Below are positions 33,801 to 42,548 of a DNA stretch of 64,000 nt, one piece after another. The translations under genes and the position numbers were made by a program. The notes under the pieces are model-generated. The model was not told where the DNA came from, did not search any database, and saw only the letters and a list, made by a program, of their open reading frames with translations. The stretch is from Antilocapra americana (taxonomy: Eukaryota; Chordata; Mammalia; Artiodactyla; Antilocapridae): assembly GCA_007570785.1 (NCBI GenBank), contig ML660777.1, positions 5,588,587 through 5,652,586 on the forward strand. Reading direction: 5' to 3'. How positions within the stretch are numbered: the first letter of the stretch is position 1; every line of letters begins with the position of its first letter.

Positions 33801-36800
33801 TAAGCATGGTGGTTACTATACATGTAGTGATCGTTATAACCCAGGACATCTTTTGCCGCATAAATGGGAAAACTGCATGACAATAGACAAGTTTTCCTGG
33901 GGCTACAGGAGGAATGCTGGAATCTCTGACTATCTCACAATTGAAGAATTGGTGAAGGTACAGTAAAATGTCTGGTGAGCATTATGGTAACATCCGTAAT
34001 AGTGTACACGTGTGAGAATTATGTTTTCTAAACTGTATAGCTCAATGGCCTATAAACACAGGACATGACTCTATGTTTTTCTATGTGTGTTCTCTTAGAT
34101 AGTGATTATTGATGGAATTGTTTTCTTCCTCTAAGAACTATATTTATTCTTAATTTTTAAGCAACTTGTACAAACGGTTTCATGTGGAGGAAATCTGTTG
34201 ATGAATATTGGGCCCACACGAGATGGCACCATTTCTGCGATTTTTGAGGAGCGATTGAGGCAAATGGGAATCTGGCTAAAAGTCAATGGAGAAGCCATCT
34301 ATGAAACCTATGCTTGGAGATCCCAGAATGACACTGTCACCCCAGACGTCTGGTAAGTACTACTGATAGAAGAAGGCATTTAACATTTCTCAGAGATAAA
34401 GAGAACCATCTAATAAAGAGGACACTGGATGAATGCCCACCTATACAAAACATTTTATTTACTTAAAATTAGCATAAACACTTATTATTTATCAAGTTGA
34501 GCTGAAAAAAATCTCTAGATTCCTCTTAACAGTGAAGAAATTTTAGGGAGAAATAAAATTTCTTACAAAGATTGTAGGTCATTCAGAAAAATGGGGGGGA
34601 AAAAAAGTGCTGAATGGTTAATCCAAAAGAGACTTTTGGTTTAGTCAGGTAAATTCTAACTTTTGCAGGTGTTACATCTCATCAAATTAGCAGGAGGTGC
34701 CATAGGGCAGGAAAATATATTCTAATAAATCTAAACCTGAACTTTCTTTAAAATCAATTATCTCAACTGGCTAACTTTTAACTAGTATCTCCTATAAAAG
34801 CATATGGTAGTTTCTGATGCAGGATCTTAACATGTACAAATAAGAGTAGTCCTCCCTGGTGGCTCAGACTAAAGAATTCCCCTGCAATCTGGCAGACCTA
34901 AGTTTGATCCCTGTGTTGGGAAGATCCCCTGAAGGAGGGCTTGGCAACCCCATTCCAGGATTCTGGCCTGGAGAATCCCCATGGACAGAGGAGCCTGGCA
35001 GACTGCAGTCCAAGGGGTCACAAAGAGCCGGACATGACTGAGTGACTAAGCACAGCACAGCACAGAATTAGTGAAGCTCTGAAAGTTCACCTTGTGTTAC
35101 CACCAAAGCGAGTACAGCCTGATCAAGCATATACCAAAAGATTAGATCAAATAATCTTTGAACTTATGACTTAAATTGTCAATTCACTGAAGAAAATAAA
35201 GTAAGGCAGTCTACACAGAAGCAGCTAACTGTAGAATTTTAGAATACTGGATCTGGGAGAAGCCATAATGAGAACTCAGAACCGATCTTTGATTTTTACA
35301 GAGGCTAGTTTTAAATTTGGTTTTAGAATTTGCTTCTGTGTTTATATTTAACTATGAGGGTGTCTGATCTGGGCCTTGACAATTATTAAGCATTATTCCA
35401 TTAAGTTTTCTTTCAATAAGTAAGGATAAAAGTCAAACGACTTAACAGTCCCCCGAAGGCCGTTGCCTGGCTCCGCTCCACTGAGCCCAGGTGGCCACTC
35501 TCTCTGCCTCATCGGAGGAGCTCGCCCCCCACAGATTCATGGGTGCTCCCCCTCCTTGCTGCATCTTTAGATGGCTATCTAGATTCCCAGTGCCATCCTT
35601 AAAATCTTTTGAGAGTTTAAGGCCTGGCTCACTGTTGCTTCCCCCAGAACTTAATGTTAGTCCCTCAGTTGTGTCCGACTCTGTGCAACCCCATGGACTT
35701 AGCCCACCGGGCTCCTCTGTCCATGGGATTCTCCAGGCAAGAATACCGGAGTGGGTTGCCAGAACTACTCTTCATATAGACAATCAAATTCTGATTGTCT
35801 ATATTCACAGCTGTTCTAATTTGCTGGCCCCTCAGTTCTTGGGCTTCCCAAGTGATGCTAGTGGTAAAGAACCTGCCTGCCAGGCAGGAGACTTAAGATC
35901 CCTGGGTTGGGAAGATCCCCCTCGAGGTGTGCATGGCAACCCACTCCAGTGTTCTCGCTTGGACCATCCCATGGACGGAAGGGCCTGGCAAGCCACAGTC
36001 CATAGTGTTGCAGAGTTGGACATGACTGAAGCGACTTAGCAGGCACGCAGTTCTTGTACTTCCTCCTTTCTGGGGATCCTGTCCCCTTCTTTTGGTTGTA
36101 CCTTAGACTACTTGCATTTCCAACATCTGTACTCCTTCCATGATCTCAGTCTGAATCATTCCACTATCTAACTCCCTCTTCTTGTATTTCAGTTCCCTTC
36201 AGCTTCCAAAGGGCTCTTTGGAGAGAGTGGAGGTTGAAACAATCATTCATGGCCAGTGATTTAATCAATAGTGACCGATGAGGCCACCGTAGAAAACCAA
36301 AAGAATGGGGTTCAGAGAGCTTATGGATTGGTGGCGGTGCTGGGAGAACGGGGCACCTGGGGAGGGTGTGGAAGCCCCCTGGCCCTTCCCACACACCTTG
36401 TCCTGTGTGTCTTCTCCATCTGGCTGTTCCTGAGATACATCTTTTTATAATAGACCTGTAATCCAGGAAGTAGAATTCTGAGAGCTACTCTAGCAAATTA
36501 ACTGAACTCAAGGAGGGGGTTGTAGGAACCTCCGATCTAGCCTGTGGGTCAGAAGCCCATATGACAATCCGGACACGTGACTGCTATCTAAATTTGGGGA
36601 GGGGGCAGTCTGGTAGGAATAAACCCTGACCCTTTGGAATCTGATACTGTCTCTGGGTAGATGGTGTCAGAATGGAGTCAAACTGTAGGACGCCCAGCTG
36701 GTGCCTGAGAACTGCCTGGTGGTGTGGCAACTTCTTCCCCATACCGCACACACACACTGGGATTGGGGTCAGAATCCTTTTGGGTGCTTTTTATTGCTAC

Positions 36801-38829
36801 CATGGGGCTATGTTTTCTTCCCTCTATTAAAGAAAACATTGGTAAATATTTACTAAAAGATAATTCTGAACCTGACCCATAAATAATGAGAAATATTACT
36901 ATGCTTTTTTTTTTAACCAGGTACACATCCAGACCTAAAGATAAGCTGGTCTATGCCATGTTTCTCAAATGGCCCATGTCAGGACAGCTCTTTCTTGGTC
37001 AGCCCAAAGCTACTCTGGGGGCAACAGAGGTAAGAGGGAATTTTGTCTTTATTGTTCCTTTAAATTGCTGACTGGAATACCCTGAGGAAGACATTAACTT
37101 TTAACTTCTAGGTGAGGCTTATGTGTATTCCATTTACATCTCATGACAGTAATTTTAAAATGAGATTTATCAATGGCAATGTTTGGCAAAAACTGTTGAA
37201 AATTTTGTGTCATTCCCCGGAAAACCAAACCTATAAAACAGTTACATAATCTCCATGGTTATCAATTAAAATATCTTCTCCACGGTCATGCTATATTGTT
37301 CAGATTCACTGCATGCATCCAAAAATGACTCTTTTCATAAAACTGGAGTTCAGATTCTTCCCCTGACATCTTGCCCCAGAACACATCTAAATAAATGTAA
37401 GATATCATGGCCCTACTATTTTAAATTCTTAAAAAATTTGGAGAAGGTTAAAGGTTAACCTTCCCTGCTGGCTCAGCCATAAGGAATCTGCCTGCCATGC
37501 AAGAGATTCGGGTTCAACTGAAGGTTTGACTCCTGGGTCGGGAATATCCTTTGGAGACGGAAATGGCAACATACTCCAGTAATTTTGCCTAGGAGAATCC
37601 ATGAGGTTGCAAAGAGTCAGACAGGATTGAGAGACTAAACAATAACAAAAGTTTAATGTAACAGTTGTGGCCATCAGCTCCGGCAATGAGTTCATTTTAA
37701 TATATTTTATAACTTATTTTTAAGAAAATAAACATTTTCTGGGAGATGAATTGTCCAAATTCTTCTCCTTAAACCATTTTTCCATGTTTCATTTCTAACA
37801 CTTGGGGCTGATCAGGCAGAAAGGGAGGTAAAGAGTTCAAATCTGATGCTTAACTGCAGCTTAGAGGCCTGGGCATAACATTTGCTTTTTATTTTATCTA
37901 TGTTCTCTTTGTTGTTTAGTTGCTCAGTCGTGTCCCACTCTTCTGCGACCCCACAGACTGTAGCCCACCAGGCTCCTCTGTCCATAAGATTTTCCAGGCA
38001 AGGATACTGGATTGGGTTGCCATTTCCTTCTCTAGGGGATCTTTCCAACCCAGAGATCAAACCTGCATCTCCTGCATTGCAGGCACATTCTTTACTGCTG
38101 AGCCACTAGAGAAGCTTTGGCCACGATTAATACTGTTATTTGAAAGTCCATGGGTTTTGTTTTTGTATTATTCTACATGATAAGCAAAGTTTTCTGGTTC
38201 AAAATAACCACGAATATATAGAAAACTACTTATTTAAATTCATTTTGTGTAAGACTAAGGATACAGAACAGTTACAGTAATAATTGATTGCACGTACATA
38301 CTGTTGATTAGTAGAGGTTATTGGACCATCTGGGGAGGTAGGGTGGCTGGATAAGGAAGGCAAGCCTTTCTCCAAACATCCTGTGTCAGAGCCAGGCAGG
38401 CCTTAGTTGTGCAGATTGGCTCAAGAGTAGTTTTCTCCACTCCGACACTATTCAGTCTACATGATTCTTCCTCAAATCCTGCATACTTTCAAGAGTAATA
38501 AAGGAGCAAGACAGATGTATACACTCATTTGGATCATGAATTAAAACAGCTTGTGATCCACTGAATAGAAGTAAAAATGAATCTCCTGTCTTCATTGCTC
38601 TTTAAGAAATATCAACTGCTTCTTCCCAATACAGTAAGGAAGTCAGAGACACATATGGAGACATTTATGTGTATGTTTTAAATTTCAGGTTAAACTCCTG
38701 GGACATGGACAACCCCTTCACTGGACGCCTTTGAGGCAAAATGGCATTAAGGTAGACCTGCCTCAGCTAACCATTCATCAGATGCCCTGCCAGTGGGGCT
38801 GGGCTCTAGCCCTAACCAACGTGACCTGA
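21575..38829 (+). CDS. FUCA2: FUCA2, plasma (secreted) alpha-L-fucosidase 2, seven coding exons
   Basis: GH29 retaining alpha-L-fucosidase that hydrolyses terminal alpha-linked L-fucose from glycoproteins; FUCA2 is the secreted paralogue of lysosomal FUCA1. Exons 21,575-21,792, 27,713-27,900, 31,810-32,149, 33,747-33,957, 34,162-34,352, 36,921-37,029 and 38,689-38,829 sum to 1,398 bp, giving 465 residues, close to the human length. Every junction has GT/AG and phases agree. Residues 1-26 are a signal peptide (Arg/Lys then a Leu run, GSA cleavage site). The FGIFIHWG motif is in exon 1, HHEGF across exons 2-3, the nucleophile Asp226 in WSDGD, and Glu290 in HKWENC at the spacing expected for the acid/base of FUCA1 (Asp225/Glu289). 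Sequons lie at N169, N247, N375 and N463. The start has G at -3. It is intact; identification is firm. Confidence 0.97.
22419..23835 (+). mobile_element. BovB (RTE-type) LINE, 5'-truncated, decayed
   Basis: Begins in the reverse-transcriptase region ('acaaagctagtggaggtggc') and runs to the 3' end ('ttggacacaacttagtgact'). The frame is broken several times: stops near 22,636 and 22,847, a frameshift before 22,980, and others. The polymerase motif reads YADN (23,100-23,111) instead of YADD, so the catalytic Asp is lost. It has no deletion in the palm region, unlike the copy at 19,302-20,735. It lies in sense orientation in FUCA2 intron 1. Confidence 0.92.
23848..24063 (+). repeat. Bov-tA-type SINE
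   Basis: Head 'gcttgcctgctggctcagtg', body complete, end 'acttagcaactgaacaac'. It follows the BovB tail by only about 12 bp. Confidence 0.9.
24215..24275. repeat. AT/ACAT microsatellite
   Basis: Alternating 'acatatatatgtatgcat' and 'aatacacatatatacacat' units with imperfect periodicity. Confidence 0.75.
24466..24680 (-). repeat. Bov-tA-type SINE
   Basis: Complement: 'gttgctaagttgtgtcctac' at left, 'gagctaccagggaagcc' at right. The middle part has 'tttgtgacgccaaatcc' in place of the usual 'ccaccaggctcct'. Confidence 0.9.
25362..25572 (-). repeat. Bov-tA-type SINE
   Basis: Complement: 'tgtgtgctaagttgctcagc' at left, 'aaccactagcacc' at right. Confidence 0.9.
26737..26912 (+). repeat. CHR-type SINE
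   Basis: 'atttccctggtggtccactg' head, 'gttccatcgctggtcaggg', then 'caactaagagttcgcatgcc' and an 'aaataaataaatg' tail. This is the CHR layout with the 'caactaa' body. Confidence 0.85.
27381..27662 (+). mobile_element. Tigger/MER2-like DNA transposon remnant
   Basis: 'gttgacccttgaatagctca', 'tttaaccaacctcagacaga', 'gatatggagggcagactgta' and 'gtaagggacttgagtactca' echo the terminal and internal phrases of Tigger-type (pogo/Tc1-mariner) elements. It ends about 50 bp before FUCA2 exon 2. Naming at subfamily level is uncertain. Confidence 0.55.
27713..27900 (+). CDS. FUCA2: FUCA2 coding exon 2 (W73-E135, 1 base of G136)
   Basis: Acceptor 'tcatccccttag' precedes GTGGTACTGG. The exon encodes [19 protein letters not shown], then the [12 protein letters not shown] motif and IVLTSKHHE, which leads into the substrate-binding HHEGF motif. 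Donor is gtaagt. The 188-bp length keeps the frame with exons 1 and 3. Confidence 0.97.
28515..29133 (+). repeat. Ancient mammalian interspersed repeat, family not named
   Basis: 'ggattctccagagaaataga', 'gaaactggctcatgcaacta', 'gcaatctgctttactcagtc', 'atctgggcaccctgtggccc' and 'caagttgacacataaaatga' are a familiar ordered set in mammalian genomes. The middle is partly deleted and a CHR SINE is inserted. Confidence 0.6.
28828..28920 (-). repeat. CHR-type SINE
   Basis: Complement head: 'tttttggccacagtgcacag' and 'cttaaccactggactaccag', preceded by a T-run that is its A tail. Confidence 0.8.
29246..29511 (+). repeat. CHR-type SINE, long form
   Basis: 'gacctctctgatggtccagt' head, 'atgccttagggcaactaagc', then 'gaagcctgcgcaccacgact' and the end 'gtagtcagaaataaataa'. 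This is the longer CHR body variant. The 98-codon frame across it is not a gene. Confidence 0.82.
30893..31380 (+). repeat. BovB LINE 3' fragment with internal deletion
   Basis: 'gactttattttcttgggctc' jumps after 'aaagtcactgg' to 'aaaagctatggtttttctag', skipping the segment present in the copy at 19,302-20,735. It then runs to the 3' end ('ttggacacagcttagccact'). Confidence 0.9.
31444..31613 (+). repeat. CHR-type SINE
   Basis: 'gggacctccctggtggctat' head, 'tgatccctggtcggggagct', tail 'ccaaataaatcaataaaaa'. Confidence 0.85.
31810..32149 (+). CDS. FUCA2: FUCA2 coding exon 3 (G136-E248, 2 bases of S249)
   Basis: Largest exon, 340 bp, acceptor 'taatgtttcag'. It encodes [13 protein letters not shown], the [14 protein letters not shown] strand, and the catalytic segment [14 protein letters not shown] in which Asp226 is the predicted nucleophile. 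Sequons N169-R-T and N247-E-S. At 236-241 it reads WKSLDF; human FUCA1 and FUCA2 have a WNST sequon there (from memory). The donor gtgtgt is weaker than consensus. Confidence 0.97.
32350..32470 (-). repeat. Bov-tA-type SINE, 5' half
   Basis: 'gagtactggagtgggttgcc' to 'gccacctgggaagccc'. The other half of the element is missing. Confidence 0.85.
33276..33481 (-). repeat. Bov-tA-type SINE
   Basis: Complement, nearly full length and close to consensus: 'gtgttagctgctcagtcatg' to 'accaccagggaagccca'. Confidence 0.93.
33747..33957 (+). CDS. FUCA2: FUCA2 coding exon 4 (S249-K319)
   Basis: Acceptor 'cttttcatttcag', donor gtacag. It encodes [20 protein letters not shown], then [20 protein letters not shown]. 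Glu290 follows in HKWENC; it is 64 residues after Asp226, the same spacing as Asp225-Glu289 in human FUCA1, so it is the predicted acid/base. The [13 protein letters not shown] segment closes the exon. Confidence 0.97.
34162..34352 (+). CDS. FUCA2: FUCA2 coding exon 5 (Q320-V382, 2 bases of W383)
   Basis: Acceptor 'ttaatttttaag', donor gtaagt. It encodes [20 protein letters not shown], the conserved end of the GH29 barrel, then [20 protein letters not shown] and a sequon at N375-D-T. Only about 200 bp of intron separate it from exon 4. Confidence 0.97.
34849..35065 (+). repeat. Bov-tA-type SINE
   Basis: 'gtcctccctggtggctcaga' head, end 'gagtgactaagcacagcaca'. Confidence 0.92.
35655..35760 (-). 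repeat. Bov-tA-type SINE, 3' half, complement
   Basis: 'tgttagtccctcagttgtgt' to 'accggagtgggttgcc'. The tRNA-like head is absent. It forms an inverted pair with the copy at 35,840. Confidence 0.88.
35774..35804. other. Perfect 13-bp inverted repeat, 5-base loop
   Basis: atatagacaatca at 35,774-35,786 and its exact complement at 35,792-35,804, separated by aattc. It sits in FUCA2 intron 5 between two oppositely oriented SINEs. It is not a terminator in this context; function unknown. Confidence 0.85.
35840..36048 (+). repeat. Bov-tA-type SINE
   Basis: 'gggcttcccaagtgatgcta' head, end 'ctgaagcgacttagcaggca'. Confidence 0.9.
36230..36770 (+). repeat. Ancient mammalian repeat, family not named
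   Basis: 'acacaccttgtcctgtgtgt', 'ctggctgttcctgagataca', 'actcaaggagggggttgtag' and 'gtaggacgcccagctggtg' form an ordered set seen repeatedly in mammalian genomes. I recognise the pattern but not the name. Confidence 0.45.
36921..37029 (+). CDS. FUCA2: FUCA2 coding exon 6 (W383-E419)
   Basis: Acceptor 'tttttttttaaccag', donor gtaaga. It encodes [18 protein letters not shown] and [17 protein letters not shown], the first part of the C-terminal beta-sandwich domain of GH29 enzymes. Length 109 bp, phase consistent with both neighbours. Confidence 0.97.
37457..37650 (+). repeat. Bov-tA-type SINE
   Basis: 'aaccttccctgctggctcag' head, end 'agagactaaacaataacaaa'. Internal part diverged. Confidence 0.88.
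37907..38117 (-). repeat. Bov-tA-type SINE
   Basis: Complement: 'gttgtttagttgctcagtcg' to 'gagccactagagaagctt'. Confidence 0.9.
38689..38829 (+). CDS. FUCA2: FUCA2 coding exon 7 (V420-T465, stop)
   Basis: Acceptor 'ttttaaatttcag'. It encodes [20 protein letters not shown] then [20 protein letters not shown] and ends N-V-T before TGA at 38,827-38,829. The last three residues form a sequon; the human protein ends N-V-I (from memory), so this may be a lineage-specific site, though sequons at the very C-terminus are often poorly used. Confidence 0.96.
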   Translation, partial: VKLLGHGQPLHWTPLRQNGIKVDLPQLTIHQMPCQWGWALALTNVT

Positions 38830-39122
38830 TCTGCAGTAGAGTGCTTCCTGATGCAGTTATAGCTAAAACTAGAATATATATCAGGTTTCTGTAATTGTAG
38901 CACATGGAGAAAGCAAATGTAAAATTGGCCAAGAATTTCCTAAATTACCCACATAACTGTTTTAAGTCTCCAGTGTACTTTGCTATTGATGTCTCTTCAC
39001 ACTGAATTTGTTTCCATATATGAATCAGAGGTGGGGATCTTTCTTGTAATGAGAAATTGGTGATGGTAAGGACTGAATCGTGTCTAATACCAAATTCACA
39101 TTTTGAAACTCTAAGCCTCAAT

Positions 39123-39216
39123 GGGGCTTCCCTGGTGGCTCAGTGGTAAAGAATCCACCTGCAATGCAGAGGACATGAGTTTGATCCCCGAGTTGGGAAG
39201 ATCCCCTGGAGAAGGA
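39123..39216 (+). repeat. Bov-tA-type SINE, 5' part, inside the LTR
   Basis: 'gggcttccctggtggctcag' to 'gatcccctggagaagga'; the 3' half is absent. Confidence 0.88.
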
Positions 39217-39450
39217 TTGGATTTGAAGATTTTAAAGAAGTAATTAAGGTTAAATGAAGTCATCAGGTGGGACCTTAATCCAATATGACTGGAGTCCTTA
39301 TAAGAAGAGGAAGAACACGGAAGGAAGCACACAAAGCAAAGACCGGTTAAAGACACCATCAGAAGGTGGCCAGCTGCAAGCCAAGGAGAGGCCTCAGGAG
39401 AAACCAAACCTGCTGAAACCTTGGGCTTGCAGCCTCCAGAACTGTGAGAA

Positions 39451-39456
39451 AATAAA
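39451..39456 (+). terminator. FUCA2: Candidate FUCA2 polyadenylation signal in an LTR
   Basis: This is the first AATAAA after the FUCA2 stop codon, 622 bp downstream, within the MLT1-type LTR. A later AATAAA is at 39,830-39,835. Which is used cannot be told from sequence. Confidence 0.4.
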
Positions 39457-39516
39457 CTACTGTGGTTTAAGCACCCTATCTGTGGTATTTATTATGACAA
39501 CTCTAGCAGACTAATA

Positions 39517-39725
39517 AGGGCTTGCCAGGTGGCTCAGTGGTGAAGAATCCACCTGCCAATGTGGGAGATGCCGGTTCGATCCCAGGGTTGAGACGATCCC
39601 CTGGGGGATGGAATGGCTACCCACTTCAGTATTCTTGCCTGGAAAATTCCATGGACAGAGGAGCCTGGCGGGCTACGGTCCATGGGGGGCACAAAAACTG
39701 AGTGCCTAAACAACAACAACAACAA
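39517..39725 (+). repeat. Bov-tA-type SINE with target duplication
   Basis: 'gggcttgccaggtggctcag' head, end 'gagtgcctaaacaacaacaa'. The 9-bp repeat agactaata flanks it (39,508-39,516 and 39,726-39,734), so it inserted at the 3' edge of the LTR. Confidence 0.92.
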
Positions 39726-39734
39726 AGACTAATA

Positions 39735-41589
39735 CAGGGTCATAGGTATATAATAAATTGGACTTAATGTTTATGCTTACAGTAAACATTATGTCTTTTT
39801 ATAAAAAAATTGTCTTTTTCCTTCATGGTAATAAAACTGATATGTTTACTATAGATATTTAAAAATATACAGAAATGCCTAAAGACAAAATCACTAAGGT
39901 CACCATTATTACTATTTTAGTATTTGTTCTTCCAGGGTTTTTTTGGGGCAGAGGCAGGTGAGGGTGTAGGATTGGAGGTGTGAGCTTATTTTTGTAGGTG
40001 GGCTAATTTGAGGTTCAATTTAAATGAATAACTTTTTTTTTCCTGTATTTATTTGCCTTTAAGCAAATTGAAGTTGAAAACCTATCTGAAAAGTATTGTC
40101 TATTCAGATCTTCCCTAAGAATGACACAAAAATACTGATATTGATGTAAATTTAAAGAAACAGTGATTAAAGAACTCACTTCCCTTAACAAAAGATGCTT
40201 CACAAAGCTAGATCTTAAGTTGAAGTGCTACAGGCTCCATTTTGTTACACTAATCAAATGCAGATATCTCACTGTTCCCTGCAGACACTTCAAGCAGAGA
40301 GGGAAGTAAAACACTCTTCACATTTATTTTCTAAAATCATCTTGAAGTTGAAAATATTTAAAAAAATTATCCATTGCTGAAGTTTCTGCAACTACCAAAA
40401 TTTTAAAACCATTCTAAGTATTGACATGAATAAGTACTTTAAGAGTTCTAAATCCCGATTACCATATTATTAGAGGTCCAATAAGGATAGATTTACATGA
40501 TCCTCAACACCAGACTAAGAGAAAAAAAAAAAGGGAAAAAACTCTTGAGTTAGAAGAATCTTAACATAAAAGTGAGGTCATCTGAAACAAATAGTTTTGA
40601 GACTAAAATCTGTCAGTCATTTAAATTCCTACCTTGTCCATAATGACCTTTACAAATAGAGAATATAGAGGGAAAATGGAGCTATTTAAGTAAATTATAA
40701 TTAAATATAGGGTTTAGTTAATGGGTAGCTATGAGGGAGCTAAATGATAAAATACAGATCAGCATTCAGAGGTGCTGATAAAATGCTTTGCTAATAACTA
40801 TATATTATATATGGAACAGAATGAGGCATCAAATTTAAGTTTAACGTATATCTTGCTTATATGTGAAGTATACTGTAAGTGGGACTTGTAACAAGGATTT
40901 TAAAATAGTCCATTAAATTCTTAGAATTATCATTGGTATGAAGGGCAAGAATTATAGAAAGGGTAATTAAAAATCAGATCTCTCATTACTTATTTTAAGC
41001 TAATAGTTATCCCCCACAACTGATTCTTTTCCGAGCTACTATATAGGCACAAAATTGACTTGTTTTAAATTTCAGTAACACTGGATTTTTCTTTAATAAT
41101 GAGAGAAATATTGAAGGCAAGCAATACTAGATTGTTAGACTAGATATCACTTTAATAAGGTTTTACCTCATTTTCTTATGAGTGCCATATTGAAACAACA
41201 CAATTACTTTAAAAGTTCAGACTAATCAAATAAATATGAATTAGGGCAACAGAAAACAAGACAGATGTTTCGCTTTCTGTTTATTTTTGATTTTGTAGGT
41301 AAAAGATTGGGTTAGATAAAAACCTTCCTGTCTAACTTGCAAACAAATAATTGTTCATATCGAATTTTTATATATACACAGTAACAAACATATTTATACA
41401 AGTTTGAAGGAGAAAGTATAAGCTGTTTTAAGTAATCTCCATTTAATCAACTCACTTGGGTAACGGATACTCTCCATTTTCTTGGAAAAGAACACTAATT
41501 GACACCTGGGCAAGATGCAGGCTTTCAGTTAGCAGGCTTCTGTCTGGCACATGCTTCACCTCGGTTTCCACTTGCTGCAATCAATTTGA
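39735..41589. other. Intergenic DNA between FUCA2 and PEX3, nothing recognised
   Basis: AT-rich, no gene and no repeat I can name. The 62-codon minus frame at 40,015 has no resemblance. The left end may still be FUCA2 3' UTR. Confidence 0.5.
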
Positions 41590-41805
41590 AAGTGAAAAGT
41601 GAAAGTCGCTCAGTTGTGTCTGACTCTGTGATCCCATGAACTGTAACCCACCAGGCTCCTCTGTCCATGGAATTCTCCAGGTAAGAATACCGGACTGCGT
41701 TGCCAATTCCTTCTCCAGGGGATCTTCCCGACCCAGAGGTTGAACCTGGGTCTCCTTCCTGTATTGCAGGCAGATTCTTTACCATTTGAGCCACCAGTAA
41801 AGCCC
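41590..41805 (-). repeat. Bov-tA-type SINE
   Basis: Complement: 'gtgaaaagtgaaagtcgctc' at left, 'gagccaccagtaaagccc' at right. Confidence 0.92.
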
Positions 41806-41896
41806 ATTTAACAGGATATGTTTACCACCAGTTAGCTGAGTTTGTTACTGCAGTGGATTGAACAGTACTCCCCAATAAATCATACCTACTCAAAAG

Positions 41897-42012
41897 GTTT
41901 CTCTGATAGCTCAGTTGGTGAAGAATACACCTGCAATGCTGGAGACTCTGGTACGATTCCTGGGTTGGGAAGATTTGCTGGAGAAGGAAAAGGTGGCCCA
42001 CTCCAGTGTTCT
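41897..42012 (+). repeat. Bov-tA-type SINE, first unit of a tandem pair
   Basis: 'gtttctctgatagctcagtt' to 'cccactccagtgttctt'. It stops where the next head begins. Confidence 0.88.
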
Positions 42013-42207
42013 TGGGCTTTCTTTGTGGCTCAGCTGGTAAAGAATCTGCCGGCAATGTGGGAGACCTGGGTTCAGTCCCTAGGTTGGGAAGATCCCCTGG
42101 AGAAGGGAAAGGCTACCCACTCCAGTATTCTTGCCTGGAGAATTCCATGGACTGTATAGTTCATGGGGTCACAAAGGGTCGTACACGACTAAGCGAGCTT
42201 CACTTTC
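42013..42207 (+). repeat. Bov-tA-type SINE, second unit of a tandem pair
   Basis: 'gggctttctttgtggctcag' to 'aagcgagcttcactttc'. The pair as a whole is bounded by actcaaaag at 41,888-41,896 and 42,208-42,216, with no duplication between the units. Confidence 0.9.
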
Positions 42208-42548
42208 ACTCAAAAGCTCAGAATGTGATCTTACTTAGAATCAGCGTCTTTGCACATGCAATTAAGAATTAAGGTAAGTTCTGAGGTAAGATCATAGTGG
42301 ACACGGGGTCACAAACATGTAGGAGATGACCACATGAAGACAGGCAGAGACTGGAGTATGTGGAGCCACCAGCAGCGGGAAGAGTCAAGGGAGGTTGGAA
42401 GGATCCTTCCTTGGAGTCTGCAGAGGGTACATGGTCCTGCCGACACCTTAACTTTGGGTTTCTAAGCACCAGAATGGTGAGAGAATAAATTTCTGTAAGC
42501 CACACAGTTACTGGTAATTTATTACAGCAATTCTAGGAAACTAACACA

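Larger units (their letters stand above)
34353..36920 (+). other. FUCA2: FUCA2 intron 5
   Basis: 2.6 kb with three SINEs, a perfect short hairpin (35,774-35,804) and an older mammalian repeat. Positions 34,353-34,848 and 35,066-35,654 hold nothing I can name. The 182-codon frame at 35,491-36,039 runs through SINE sequence. Confidence 0.8.
37030..38688 (+). other. FUCA2: FUCA2 intron 6
   Basis: 1.66 kb with two SINEs. Positions 37,030-37,456 and 38,118-38,688 hold nothing I can name. Confidence 0.85.
39063..39516 (+). repeat. MLT1-type (ERVL-MaLR) LTR
   Basis: 'ggtaaggactgaatcgtgtc' at left, then after a SINE insert 'ttaatccaatatgactggag', 'ccttataagaagaggaagaa', 'agcctccagaactgtgagaa' and 'gacaactctagcagactaat'. 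This is the MLT1 order. It carries an AATAAA at 39,451. Confidence 0.8.
41841..42548 (+). repeat. MLT1-type LTR split by a SINE pair
   Basis: Left piece 'gcagtggattgaacagtact' to 'catacctactcaaaag'. Right piece 'ctcagaatgtgatcttactt', 'gacacggggtcacaaacatg', 'gtcctgccgacaccttaact', 'ggtgagagaataaatttctg' and 'ttctaggaaactaacaca'. The order matches MLT1 LTRs. Confidence 0.8.

Noticed and set aside
35774..35804. Hairpin as a transcription terminator
   Set aside because: Intrinsic terminators of this type are bacterial; this is a mammalian intron and no U-run follows.
35491..36039. 182-codon plus-strand open frame in FUCA2 intron 5
   Set aside because: Most of it reads through two Bov-tA SINEs; phrases like [13 protein letters not shown] recur wherever these SINEs occur.
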